This document shows positions 11,001 to 22,786 of a DNA stretch of 64,000 nt, piece by piece (the first letter of the stretch is position 1; every line of letters begins with the position of its first letter). Location of the stretch: the NCBI GenBank assembly GCA_039545355.1, contig BCJJ01000004.1, positions 1 through 64,000 of the forward strand, in the 5' to 3' direction. The position numbers and the translations under genes are program-made. Below the pieces are notes generated by a model. That model had not been told where the DNA came from. It saw only the letters and a program-made list of their open reading frames with translations, and did no database searches. This DNA is from Trichosporon coremiiforme. Its lineage: Eukaryota > Basidiomycota > Tremellomycetes > Trichosporonales > Trichosporonaceae.

Positions 11001-12627
11001 CGTCGTCGCCGTCGCCTTCGAGGACCTCCCGCCTTCGGACGACCCGTTCAGCAGCCCCAGCCCCACGTCGGCCTCCGGTCTCATCGTTTGCCCGGCTCTT
11101 TTGGTCGCTATCTCGAACGGGAGCGTTCAGGTTGTTGCTGGCAACCGGTCATTCGAGATCATTCCCGCGGTCATCAAGAGCGAGCTGTTGCCATGTCGTA
11201 CGGGCCTGTTCGCGACCGAGAATGGACCCGTCGTGGTCGTCAGCAACGCCGAGGGCACGAACATCTGGCACAAGCAGCACAGTGGGTGGACGCCGCTCCC
11301 GCTCGGCACAGCCCTTCCGCTGGGCGATCGCGTGACCTCTGTTTCGCGCTGCATCGTTCCGTGGCAGGACAGGATGCCGGAGCTCTTCGTTGTAGGCCGT
11401 CGCTCTGGTCGTGTTGATCTTTTCGACGCCTACGGCGAGCCGTTTGCTGCCGTCCACCAGGCCAGCGAGCCCATCAAAGAGGTCACCATCGCTGCTCCCG
11501 GAAACACCCACTGTGCCACTTGCGGCACTCAGTCGTCCCTCGGCTTCTTCGTCATTGTCTCGACCGCATCGCAAGTGTTTATCGACCGTGTAGTGAACAA
11601 GGATCGCACCCAGTTTTGCCGCTGCCAGCCTGTCCGACGATCGGCTTTAGACGACACATTGGCCAGCGCTTCTTCTATGCGCTCGACCGGCATCGTGTTC
11701 CAGCCTGCTGGCCGCCAGCGCTCGATGTCAGGCGGCCTCAGCACTGCGCCATCGCCGATCAAGGCCAGCTTAGCTCCGCCCAGCGACTTCCCCGTATCGT
11801 CCCACGGCACGCGGCGCCTTAGCGGCTACCGCCTCGACGACCGGCCACCTTCGCCTATGGAGCGAAATGGCTCGTTCGGGGCTCTGGGTAGCCTCGCCAT
11901 GTCGACCGAGGACTCAGCGTCGCCGCTTACGCCGCTTAAGAACCTGTCGTCGATGGAGGACTCGTCACCGGTCGTAATTCCACTCGGCGGAATTCTGGCA
12001 AGTGACGGTGGCTGGGCTGTTCTGGACGACACGCTCGTGGGCGTGCGCCGCAACGGCAGCGGCATCGACGACAGCCAGTGGCAGGTCTGGAACGTTGATC
12101 TGCGCAAGCCATGGAACGGCTCCGTGCTTTTGGTCGACACTTCCTCGTTAGAGGTTCTGGAACGCCGCACGGGGGTCCCGCCCCGCACGGGGGAGGCTGG
12201 CGAAGTACCCATGCGCCAGCGTCGAGCGGAGCGCATGCTGAGCCTGAACGGGCGGGCGTCGTTCCCGCACAGCGGAGCGAGCAACGTTGTGCCCACGCAC
12301 CAACCGCTAGGGTACGTCGCGGTGCGTCCGCTCTGCCCTGTGGGCCGAGGCTCGAGCTGCGTGCTCCTGGCGGGCTTCGGCAACCGCATCGGAATCCTGG
12401 GTACGGTGTCTGGTTCGAATCGTCCGAGTGCGACGCCATTTGCGAATGGCCACTCGACGCCGAACATTAACCTCGCCACGCCCCGCCGACCCCACTTCCC
12501 CCTCACGCCGCCGCCGATGCGCGCGAACAGCATGAGCCCTAATGGTAGTAGTAACGGCGCGCCGACACCGGGCACGCCCGGTCTCGCCGTCATCGTCAAC
12601 GGGACCGGGCTGTTCACGGCAAAGTAA
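8084..12627 (+). CDS. SCP1: SCAP-like sterol-sensing escort protein (Sre1 cleavage-activating protein)
   Basis: Model join(8084-8275, 8643-9347, 9388-12627), 1378 residues. SCAP binds the SREBP-type factor Sre1 in the ER membrane and escorts it to proteolysis when sterol, and hence oxygen, is low. Visible: basic N-terminus leading into a first membrane helix (IRTLLIDCFVMTTLFYPSIA), a ~230-residue lumenal loop, then a sterol-sensing domain (roughly residues 318-500) with helices around VLYALLLAGLLYQL, VLPFVIVVVGVENMSVLTRA, GGTMFLTSCTDLLILAFVSL and AAVVIIADWFMLNTFFLTVL. A further membrane segment lies near residue 670. A cytosolic WD40 region starts near residue 745 (AASPDGKLAVSIGIDNTICL). The C-terminal ~350 residues include long Ser/Pro-rich insertions. 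Intron 1 is 367 nt, atypically long here, but joining exons 1 and 2 gives a continuous pre-helix sequence. The absence of a near-neighbour SRE1 gene is expected. Confidence 0.9.
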
Positions 12628-13193
12628 GGTCAACTTCTCCCACAAATATAGACATCATACTCGATTTTCTCATCTGGTCAACCTTCCTCATCTTACCTTA
12701 CGCAACCAACAAACTAAACTACTGCAAATGATAAGCTCAAGGGATACAGATTCACCAATGTTGTTGTAACGATTTCATGCATTCGCATCGATAGAGTAGC
12801 AGGGCGAACATAGTGAACCAGGGGAAGTCTGAATGGCGACGGGGAATGGATGTTCGTGATGCTGAAGGTCAAGGGGCGCCAAGGGCCGTATGGTGGCGAA
12901 ATGGGGTTTTGATGGAGTGGAAGGGGCGGCGTCCGGCCTTCGTGCAGCCCACAGGCGTGCAACGTGCACGGGCGCACGATACACACACACACACACAACA
13001 TTGCATCAAGAGGCGTGTGCGTGGAGGCGTGCAGCGCGCAGTGCACGTCTGCGGGCAAACATGATGCGATCTTTCAAGGTTCTTCATCTTTCTCACGTTG
13101 CGACTCCCACTTCAACGTTAACTCCGTCATCCATCGCCGCCACTTAGTGCCCCTTCATCCCCATCCTCACCAGTCAAAGGAGCAGCAGGCACC
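12628..13193. other. Intergenic region with (AC)n microsatellite
   Basis: 566 bp between SCAP and the next + strand gene. It contains an (AC)n run at about 12980-12997. No gene seen; it probably holds the SCAP 3' UTR and the downstream promoter. Confidence 0.5.
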
Positions 13194-15386
13194 ATGTCGA
13201 CGCCGCCGCGCATGATGGTGCTCAACTACTACGGGTACGAGTACTTCTGCACTCTGCCCGAGACGTTTGACGTGAGCTTATTGAAGAAGATGTAAGCTGA
13301 CAGAGCGCAGAAGACCGTAGCGCACATCACGACGGCGCTGTCGGTGCCCACGACGCACCTGATTCGTCTCAGCTTGCCCGCCGCCGACATGCACCGGTAC
13401 GGGCTGCAGCATTATCTCGCCGGGAACAGTGTTTACATGTGCGTAAGCTCTGCAGGCACCGCACCGCCACACGCCATTCTCCACTCGCATCGACCGCAGC
13501 GGTTGAGTGGCATTTGGCCGAGGCGAGGAGTCTCCGAAGCTTTCTCGGGCTATGTTTCGGTGAGCTTAGCTGACCCCAGCTCGGACAACGACTCATTCTA
13601 CTACGCAATCGCGGGCAGACCCTTTGTGCGGTTCGACGTGCATGCGTTCGAGAAGAATGTAAGCTTTCGCAGCCTTGAATGATAGCTGACACTCAGCCCT
13701 CGCCTGACGTGAGCTCCCAGAACTGGTGCCGTAGCTAAACCCCCAGTCGGGCGCTAAGTGCGCCGCAGCCAAGCCGGGGGCGAAGGAACCAGGCAAGGAG
13801 GCGCCGAAGCCCGCCGCCAAGGAGAAGCCGAAGCCTGCACCGAAGACGGTGGAGCAGACGCTCCACGCGCGCACTCTCGACAATAAGGACGTGAAGTGCA
13901 CAGCGAGCGTGACTGGGTGAGTCACCTCTCTTGCTGCCTTGCACTCTCGACAGCTATCATCACACAGGAACACCAGCTGACCCACAGCGAACTCACGAAA
14001 GGACCCCCGCCGGGCCGTAAGTTTTGGAACACGTCTGCTGAGCTGACAGCAAAGGATATCTCGGCACGTTCAGTGTGGACAAGGACCACGCGCAGGCTTT
14101 CCATGGCAAGCAGCTGAGTGACGTCCAGCATGCAGTTAAGAGTGAGCTGGCGCTATTCCTGCGTGAAGGACAAGCTAACAGCGGTCGTCGAGCAGGATCT
14201 AAGTATCGTGCGGGTCCTATTCCGTCCGAGTTCGGACCGGTCTAGACTAGAGATGGTGTACGGGGGTGGTGAGAAGGCCGTGAGTGACTCTTCCCAGTCG
14301 ACCCGCTCCAGACGCTTTTCAAAGTTGTTGCCGCGCAATCCGGACGCTGCTGAACCTTGTTGCCTGCAGCTGACGCCAGGTCGAGGTCAGCCTCACACTG
14401 AAGGGCTGGACCGTGTCGAGCACCTACCCACACACACCAATCCGCGGCACCGAAGGGAGCGACGACAGTCTGCGATGGTTCCTGCGCGTGAAGCCGAACG
14501 GGGTCATCGAGGATGTCCTGCATTCGATCGAGATGAGCGGTATCTTCTACGAGCTCCTGTGAGCGCAAGCTACCGAAGAAGGGAGTCCAGCTGACTCCGC
14601 CGGCCAAAGCAGGCGCCCCAGCCCAAGTCACTGAAACCTGACAGTCCCCTCGTACCCGGTATGTTGGAATCAGGACGAGCTGACTCCCAGCATGGCCCGA
14701 CATCAGCCCGACGACCGGATTCTGCCTGCCTGTGAAGAACTTCTTGACGCACATGGACCGTGTGCTCTCCACCATGTCCCTGCCGCCGGATACGCGCACG
14801 AATGTGATCACGAGCTGGCTACCGGGCGTGAACAGGCATAAGCACATCGTGAGCTTCCAAAATCTCTCGTAGCTGACAACAGGCATACCGGTCAGTAACT
14901 TGTTAGTCTGCGTCACCAACAACGAGGGTCTCGAGACGTGAACTTGCACGTATCGTTCAAACTGACGACCCAGCATTCTGAACCAGAAACAACTCGAGCC
15001 CTCAAGCCAGCTGAGCATCATCCCGCGACCCGACATCTTGATCCGATTATTCGTGCGTCGAGCTTCCCCACCTGTCCCTGTTCTCGATCGACATACCACT
15101 GCAGGAGCGCTGACTCCAGATCATCTTCAAGGGCGTGCCAGACTCAGAGCTCAGCGACTGGGAGGGCCGCAGCTTGCGCGAGGTCGAGCTTGGCCATGAT
15201 TGGGTCGACGCATTGGGATGGCGCGAGCAGTGAGCTTGCAGTGCCAGGAATGTTAGCTGAGAAACAGCGTCGGATACTCGGGCAAGGTGCTCGATGACAA
15301 GCTGTTCCGCGTCATCGAGTATGGGTCTATGTGAGCTGTCAATGAGGTGTTGTCATGCTGACGGCAGGGAGGTGTTCCCGTACTAA
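13194..15386 (+). CDS. Unnamed 436-residue protein in 16 exons with 8-, 12- and 14-nt microexons
   Basis: I do not recognise a named family. The frame-consistent model is join(13194-13271, 13311-13438, 13580-13658, 13697-13708, 13747-13916, 13988-14016, 14055-14141, 14182-14279, 14380-14558, 14645-14658, 14691-14848, 14883-14890, 14974-15052, 15120-15229, 15268-15330, 15368-15386), 1311 nt. The start LNYYGYEYFCTLPE has the look of a small N-terminal beta domain, followed by a Lys/Pro/Ala linker (EKPKPAPK). The C-terminal half is the best candidate for a conserved domain: GFCLPVKNFLTHMDRVLSTM, ITSWLPGVNRHKHIAYR, IPRPDILIRLFIIFKGV and a final EYGSMEVFPY. There is no signal peptide or membrane helix. 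Nearly every intron has TAGCTGAC-like branch sequence close to the acceptor. Microexon assignments rest only on splice motifs and frame. Confidence 0.7.
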
Positions 15387-18080
<2,694 letters not shown>

Positions 18081-19400
18081 CTTGGGTGGGCGAGGGACAA
18101 TCTCAGTGGGACGACGAGCGCTGGAATCACGTTGACAAGCTGACGGCAGCCTTATTTACAGCTGACATAGCTCACCAGTTGGCAGCGGCGAAGAAGCTTA
18201 TCCTCGGAGCATTGTGGGGAAGCTACGGAAGCTGTTGCGGCCGTTACTCGGCCTGAGTGATGTCCTCTTCTCAAGCACAGCGCTCTAGTGCCATCTCGTC
18301 GCAGGAGCATGACGTCGGCGGCACGACGTGCGTGCGTCCGGCTGTTCCGGGTTGTTATGGAGGGGCGCGGGCAGTCACCGGTGGTCCCAGTCGTGCGCTA
18401 CCTCGCGGGCATCTAGAACAAACGAAAGTATGCTTGCGAGCGACCCAACAAACTCGCGAACAAGCTTGATCAGTCTCGGTTCTCGTGTCTGATAGCTAAA
18501 CACTAAAAACGAGACATGCTTGCACGTCGCACACCAGCACATCAGCCCACCGGAGGCAAAGGCAGATGGCTGTCCACTGCTTGTTTACCTCTGTGGTCCA
18601 GGAACGAGTGTCCAGATCTTCGTGTGCATGCGCTTGGCTCTCTTGATGAACTCAATTCCAGTGCTAATTAAAGCCAGCCTGGCAACGACACCCACGCTCG
18701 GCACAGCTCGTCTGCTGACTGTCTCACGGACTCACTTGCTCCGATCTGGAGCTGCGGCACTCGGCAATCGCAGTCGGTGCGATGAACGTTCTGGGGGCCG
18801 GGCCGACGATCAGGCCTTGCGGATGAGAGCTTGCCGACGGCTGTCCAGTCTATAGCTCCTAGGACTGCAGGAGAAGCTCCAGCGCTGGAGGCAGACGGTG
18901 TATGCATCATGGCAAAGATCCGGCACTGCGAGATGTCATGTCTAAAGCGTGACTATTGCTAGGTGTGAATGTGTCTTGAAAAGAGGGCCGTGTGCTCAAG
19001 CTAGACGCTACGGCTGATTCTACCAGTCATTGAGATGAAACTCAGCCATCTCGTCACTCGTCCATACTCCACAGCCGGCGACGGCGTAACGCCTCGGAGT
19101 CGGCGCTGGCCCCAGCGATTCGACAGCTCCTGTCCGGGTCGCTTCCAGATGTGGCAATAGCGCAGGCTGGAGGCTTCAGACTGACTGAATGCAAATGAAC
19201 GCCATAGGGGCTCACATGCTATCTGCAGATTCGATCGATTTCCGGCGTCGGCGATGGCGAGCAGGTGTTTGTTTGTGCTGGAGGTCGAGGCCACTAAGCT
19301 TATGTAAGCCGACCTTTGACCACGGTTACGTAATTGGTTGGAAACCACTTGAGGCACCGCCGCACCGCCGACCCCGTCGATGTGCGCAGCACACGACATC
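18081..19400. other. 1.3-kb region after the broken GH9 gene
   Basis: No supported gene. The first 200 bp remain partly open (18074-18256, +) but do not resemble GH9 and are probably post-truncation sequence. No repeat with clear termini is visible that would explain the break. Confidence 0.4.
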
Positions 19401-19494
19401 GGCCGCTTAGCTCAGCTGGTTAGAGCATCGTACTAATATGCAGTCTGCAGATTAGCTCATGCGGAGGTCGGCAGTTCGATCCTGTCAGTGGTCA
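19401..19494 (+). tRNA. tRNA-Ile (anticodon AAU) with a 20-nt intron
   Basis: The sequence folds as a nuclear tRNA: acceptor arms GGCCGCT/AGTGGTC with discriminator A, D-arm GCTCAGCTGGTTAGAGC, anticodon stem TCGTA/TGCGG, T-arm GGCAG-TTCGATC-CTGTC. The anticodon AAT is at 19435-19437. A 20-nt intron lies at 19439-19458, after the base 3' of the anticodon, the canonical position for tRNA-splicing endonuclease. The intron contains ATT (19451-19453), which can pair with the anticodon in the precursor. A T-run follows at once. Confidence 0.93.
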
Positions 19495-19495
19495 G

Positions 19496-19500
19496 TTTTT
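19496..19500 (+). terminator. RNA polymerase III T5 terminator of the tRNA
   Basis: Five T residues begin two bases after the tRNA 3' end, the standard Pol III stop signal. Confidence 0.8.
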
Positions 19501-19809
19501 ACGTCTCCGAAGACGATGGAGGCGTCGAGGAGTGAGGGGGGGTACCTCGGCGAGCTCGGGAGACGGTTGGTTGAGGAGGAGAGCGGCGGTGGCGCCTGGC
19601 AGCAGGCTGATCAGAGCCGGCATCCCTTCACCTTGCGCCATGCCACAGTGAAGGTAATCTTGTGCATGCGGCATCACTTCTCAACAGAAAGCATTGGCAT
19701 AACGACAGCGGCAGCTCTGGCCGCGGTGGTTTTTCTCGTTCGTCGAGACTTGTGCATCTTCCGGTATAAGAAGCTGTCTGGCAATGTCGCCAGAACGGTT
19801 ACGACTCGT
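19501..19809. other. Spacer between tRNA-Ile and lectin gene
   Basis: About 310 bp with no supported gene. Open frames on both strands here are short and domain-free; the lectin 3' UTR lies at the right end. Confidence 0.4.
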
Positions 19810-20436
19810 CTACGCTACACACTCCATTTCCCAATCCTGGTTCGTGTTAAAGTCCACGCAGTCCCACAACTGCACATCTCCACTAGCGTAGTTGCCGTCC
19901 TTTTGGTCGAGGCACTTGACTGACGGTCAGCACGGCGTTGATGGGCACTCACGAGTCTCGGTAGGGCCGATGGAGATGAACCCCACACCTCCGGGTTGGT
20001 AATGAAACTGGAAGTTCTGCCACTCGTTGACCCCTTCATGACAGAAGGTGATCGATGCGAGGTCGCCATTGTTTGGCGGAGTGGACGTTGCTGCTGTCAG
20101 ACGTGTCCGGACGACGACATACCGTTCGCAGCCATACAGCGGAGATCATTCAGCATGTTCCGAAGCACCCAGGTGTCCGTCGCCGTGTCTAGCGCCCACT
20201 TCCAAAAGAGACCCCCCTGCCCGTTGCATCGCTCCCTACTGTCAGCTGGTACAGGTGTTGGCTCACATGCTTAACTTGAACTCATAGGGGTAGGAGTTCT
20301 TCGTGGTGACATAGCCAAGGCAGTACTGAGGGCGGCCGGCGGGATGAATCAGGACAGAGGTGATGAAGGGCACATAACTCCACTCTGCCATAGCAAGAGT
20401 GGCGAAGAGTCCAAGTAGGAGGCTCAGGTGGAGCAT
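19810..20436 (-). CDS. Secreted ricin-B-type (beta-trefoil) lectin-like protein, copy 1
   Basis: Model complement(19810-19919, 19953-20093, 20123-20235, 20267-20436), 177 residues. A signal peptide (MLHLSLLLGLFATLAMA) leads into CLGYVTTKNSYPYEFKLSM, CNGQGGLFWKWALDTATDTW and a last repeat CLDQKDGNYASGDVQLWDCV followed by NTNQDWEM. The pattern 'CLD...G..V.LW.C....NQ.W' is the carbohydrate-binding repeat of ricin-B folds, with QDW standing for the QxW motif. Ligand and role are unknown; a secreted or cell-wall lectin is likely. It is a tandem paralogue of the next gene, in the same orientation and with the same exon layout. Confidence 0.8.
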
Positions 20437-20970
20437 GATGGGTTGGTCTTTGGGTCGGAGGACGAGACTTCGTCATGGCCACCAGTGAACGTTAAGTACT
20501 AACTAAGTGGGAACTCAACGATGTCTTGGCACTGTGGTCGATTCCTTTGACTGCGGATCATATGACCAGGACTGCTCGAATCGATCCGACACCGAGAGAA
20601 CGATGTGATGCTACAGGTGGCCGTGGAGGACGGAAGCAAGACAGCCCAAGTCCGAGACACCCACTCCTCGTCGGTGTTCGCGCGTAGTACGTACGCAATC
20701 GTCTGCCCCTGTTCTCCACATTCCTTCCAGCACCTCAAGTACGTCACGTTTGCACGTTCGGCGGCGGAAACAATACGCAGTGCATCGGGTGCAAAGGAGC
20801 AGGTTAACGAGTCATGGGGTGGGTTGGGGAGAGGGTGCTTTCAAACGCGACCCCAAGGGGTCTTCGGTGAACGGGCGAGGGGACATGCTCGCCGACAAGG
20901 CGATTCTCACTGCTCCACAGCTCTGGCCTGAAGTTGCGTAGATCATTCGTCGAAGTCGGGGTAAACGCGG
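20437..20970. other. Spacer between the two lectin paralogues
   Basis: 534 bp holding the promoter of lectin copy 1 and the 3' UTR of copy 2 (both on the - strand). No other feature seen. Confidence 0.5.
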
Positions 20971-21689
20971 CTAGAGTGGTTCGATCTGCCATTGCTGGTT
21001 GATGTTGCCATCGACGCAGTACCACATCTGCACGATGCCCTTGAAATAGTCGCCGTTTCGGACGTCGAGGCATTGCTCTGCGGATCAGCAGGACCCGCAC
21101 TTATGCTCCTACCTTTCTGCTGGCCGTTGGTGGGGTCGGTGATGGGGTTGCCCTTGATCTGATTCCCGCTGAGATACCAAGACTGACCCTGGTCAAAGTT
21201 GCTCAGCCCGCACACCTCGAACTTCAACGCCGAGCCTGCGGTAGCACGCGAGGGGATTTCACCTGGATTGGTCACCATGACTGTGGTGGTGTCAGACCAC
21301 TTTCCCCAGATGGACACTCACAGTATCCGCTCGTGACGCAGAAGCTGTAGTATTCTGATGGTCCCCCGTCGTCGTCGGGAACCTCGATGTCTGCGGCGGC
21401 GAGGTTCTGCAGCATGATTGTGTCCTTTCCGTCCATCCAGTGGTAACGCTGCCATCGCCACGTCTGATGCTTGACGTTCTGCATGCACGGTTCGCTGCAG
21501 TCAGCCTGGGTCGCCGAGTCTAATTGCTCACACAAGGACGCCGAGCGTGTAAGGTGATTCTGCGTCGACGTTGTCCGCTCCGGGGACGCTGAGGCAGTAG
21601 CTTGGGTCGGACGAGGGATGGACAAGGAAGCCGCGCGGACAGACCGCCGCAGAGGCGGTGAGGGCAGAGAGCAGCAAGGGGAGCAGCAT
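20971..21689 (-). CDS. Secreted ricin-B-type (beta-trefoil) lectin-like protein, copy 2
   Basis: Model complement(20971-21077, 21113-21280, 21322-21494, 21532-21689), 201 residues. Signal peptide MLLPLLLSALTASAA, then three repeats: PSYCLSVPGADNVDAE, a central part with PCMQNVKHQTWRWQRYHW and FCVTSGYFMVTNPGEIP, and CLDVRNGDYFKGIVQMWYCV followed by DGNINQQWQIEPL-stop. The terminal QQW matches the QxW signature. It shares four-exon structure, C-terminal layout (CLD-x-NG-x-Y...VDxNxNQxW) and orientation with copy 1, so the pair arose by tandem duplication. Divergence between copies is high, so the duplication is old or selection is diversifying. Confidence 0.82.
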
Positions 21690-22786
21690 TGTGCAATGGG
21701 TTCGTGCGCTTGGTAGAAGCGATAGTCTCCGGTGCGTCGTTCTAATACTTCTTCGTTTCGTGGGATCGGGACTGGCTCATTGATCTGGGCAAGTTGCGGT
21801 CCTCGAGTGACGATTATGTTTCCACGTCGGCCAAGTATCCCATCCACTTCGGCCAAGCGTCCCATCAAAGCACCTGACAGTGATAACTCCAGATCCTGAC
21901 CTCCGTCACGCCGCGGATGGACGTTGCACCTAAAGTTGTGGGACGCAATGACGAGGCAAAGGTCTTGGCCTCATTCAATCGGCCAGATAACGTTAATCGC
22001 CGGACCCGAACTCAGTGGGGCCGATATGTGCCAATGGAACGCGTTCGGAGTCGCCCGACTCCACTCTGGTATGTACAGACCTCCGTCCATCAGAGTTTGG
22101 TCATGCCTGCTGTCAGCTGAGCAGCAAAAGATGGCACTGCCGCGGTTGCCACAGCCTCCCAGGGTGACGGACGACCGTGGGAGATGGTGAAACTAGCGAT
22201 GGCGCTCTCCGACGCCGATTCAAAATCCCACCACCGAAATCAGAATCCAACGGCGCCTAAAACAAACCCAATGCACATCCTGGATGCCGGTGAGCTAGCG
22301 ATTGGGGAGTGGCAACAGTCAAGGCAGCCAAGGCCTCACCAAGACGCGGGCGGCTCTTCAGGAATCCCCAACCGCTAGGGCCACTATGCTACAGTGCAGC
22401 GAAGCGCTCCATCTTGGGCAACCTATCCAATGCATGCAATGCGTGAGGCAGACCCCTTCGGCCGCAACAGCTGCGCGCGGCCGGCGTGCTTCATCGCTGC
22501 TTCCTTCAGCCGCCACTTTGATCGGGGTGGCCGATGACCGTGGGAAACTTTGAAACTAGCAGAGCCATCCTCCAACCTCGCGTTTCGGCATCATGCAGTA
22601 TCTGAATCTGACGGCACCTAGAACGAAACCGATACACATTCTGACTCTGGGCGCCCGTGGGAAACATCGAGATTAGCTGGACCATCCTCCCACCCGCAGC
22701 CGATGCTCACCCGACGTCATAACAAGCTAGCTGCATACAGAGTCGTCAACGATGCACACAAGTCTATGAACCGGGAACCAAACAAA
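21690..22786. other. 1.1-kb spacer with diverged repeats
   Basis: It contains the promoter of lectin copy 2 at its left end and the repeat family described separately (22170-22700). No supported gene. Confidence 0.45.
22170..22700. repeat. Diverged repeat, about 120 bp, two copies plus a partial third
   Basis: Copies near 22168-22286, 22528-22648 and (partial) 22652-22710 share, in order, CCGTGGGA followed by GAAACTAGC or GATTAGC, a CCATCCTCC block (copies 2-3), then CTGACGGCACCTA versus CCAACGGCGCCTA, AACAAACCCAATGCACA versus AACGAAACCGATACACA, and CATCCTGGATGCC versus CATTCTGACTCTGG. Spacing and order are conserved while bases differ, so this is an old duplicated element, perhaps part of a non-autonomous transposon. 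No terminal inverted repeats were identified. Confidence 0.55.

Noticed and set aside
13561..13579. A 20-nt intron (GTGAGCTTAGCTGACCCCAG) in the 16-exon gene
   Set aside because: Too short for known spliceosomal introns and leaves the frame open incorrectly; a 141-nt intron 13439-13579 using the same acceptor closes the frame.
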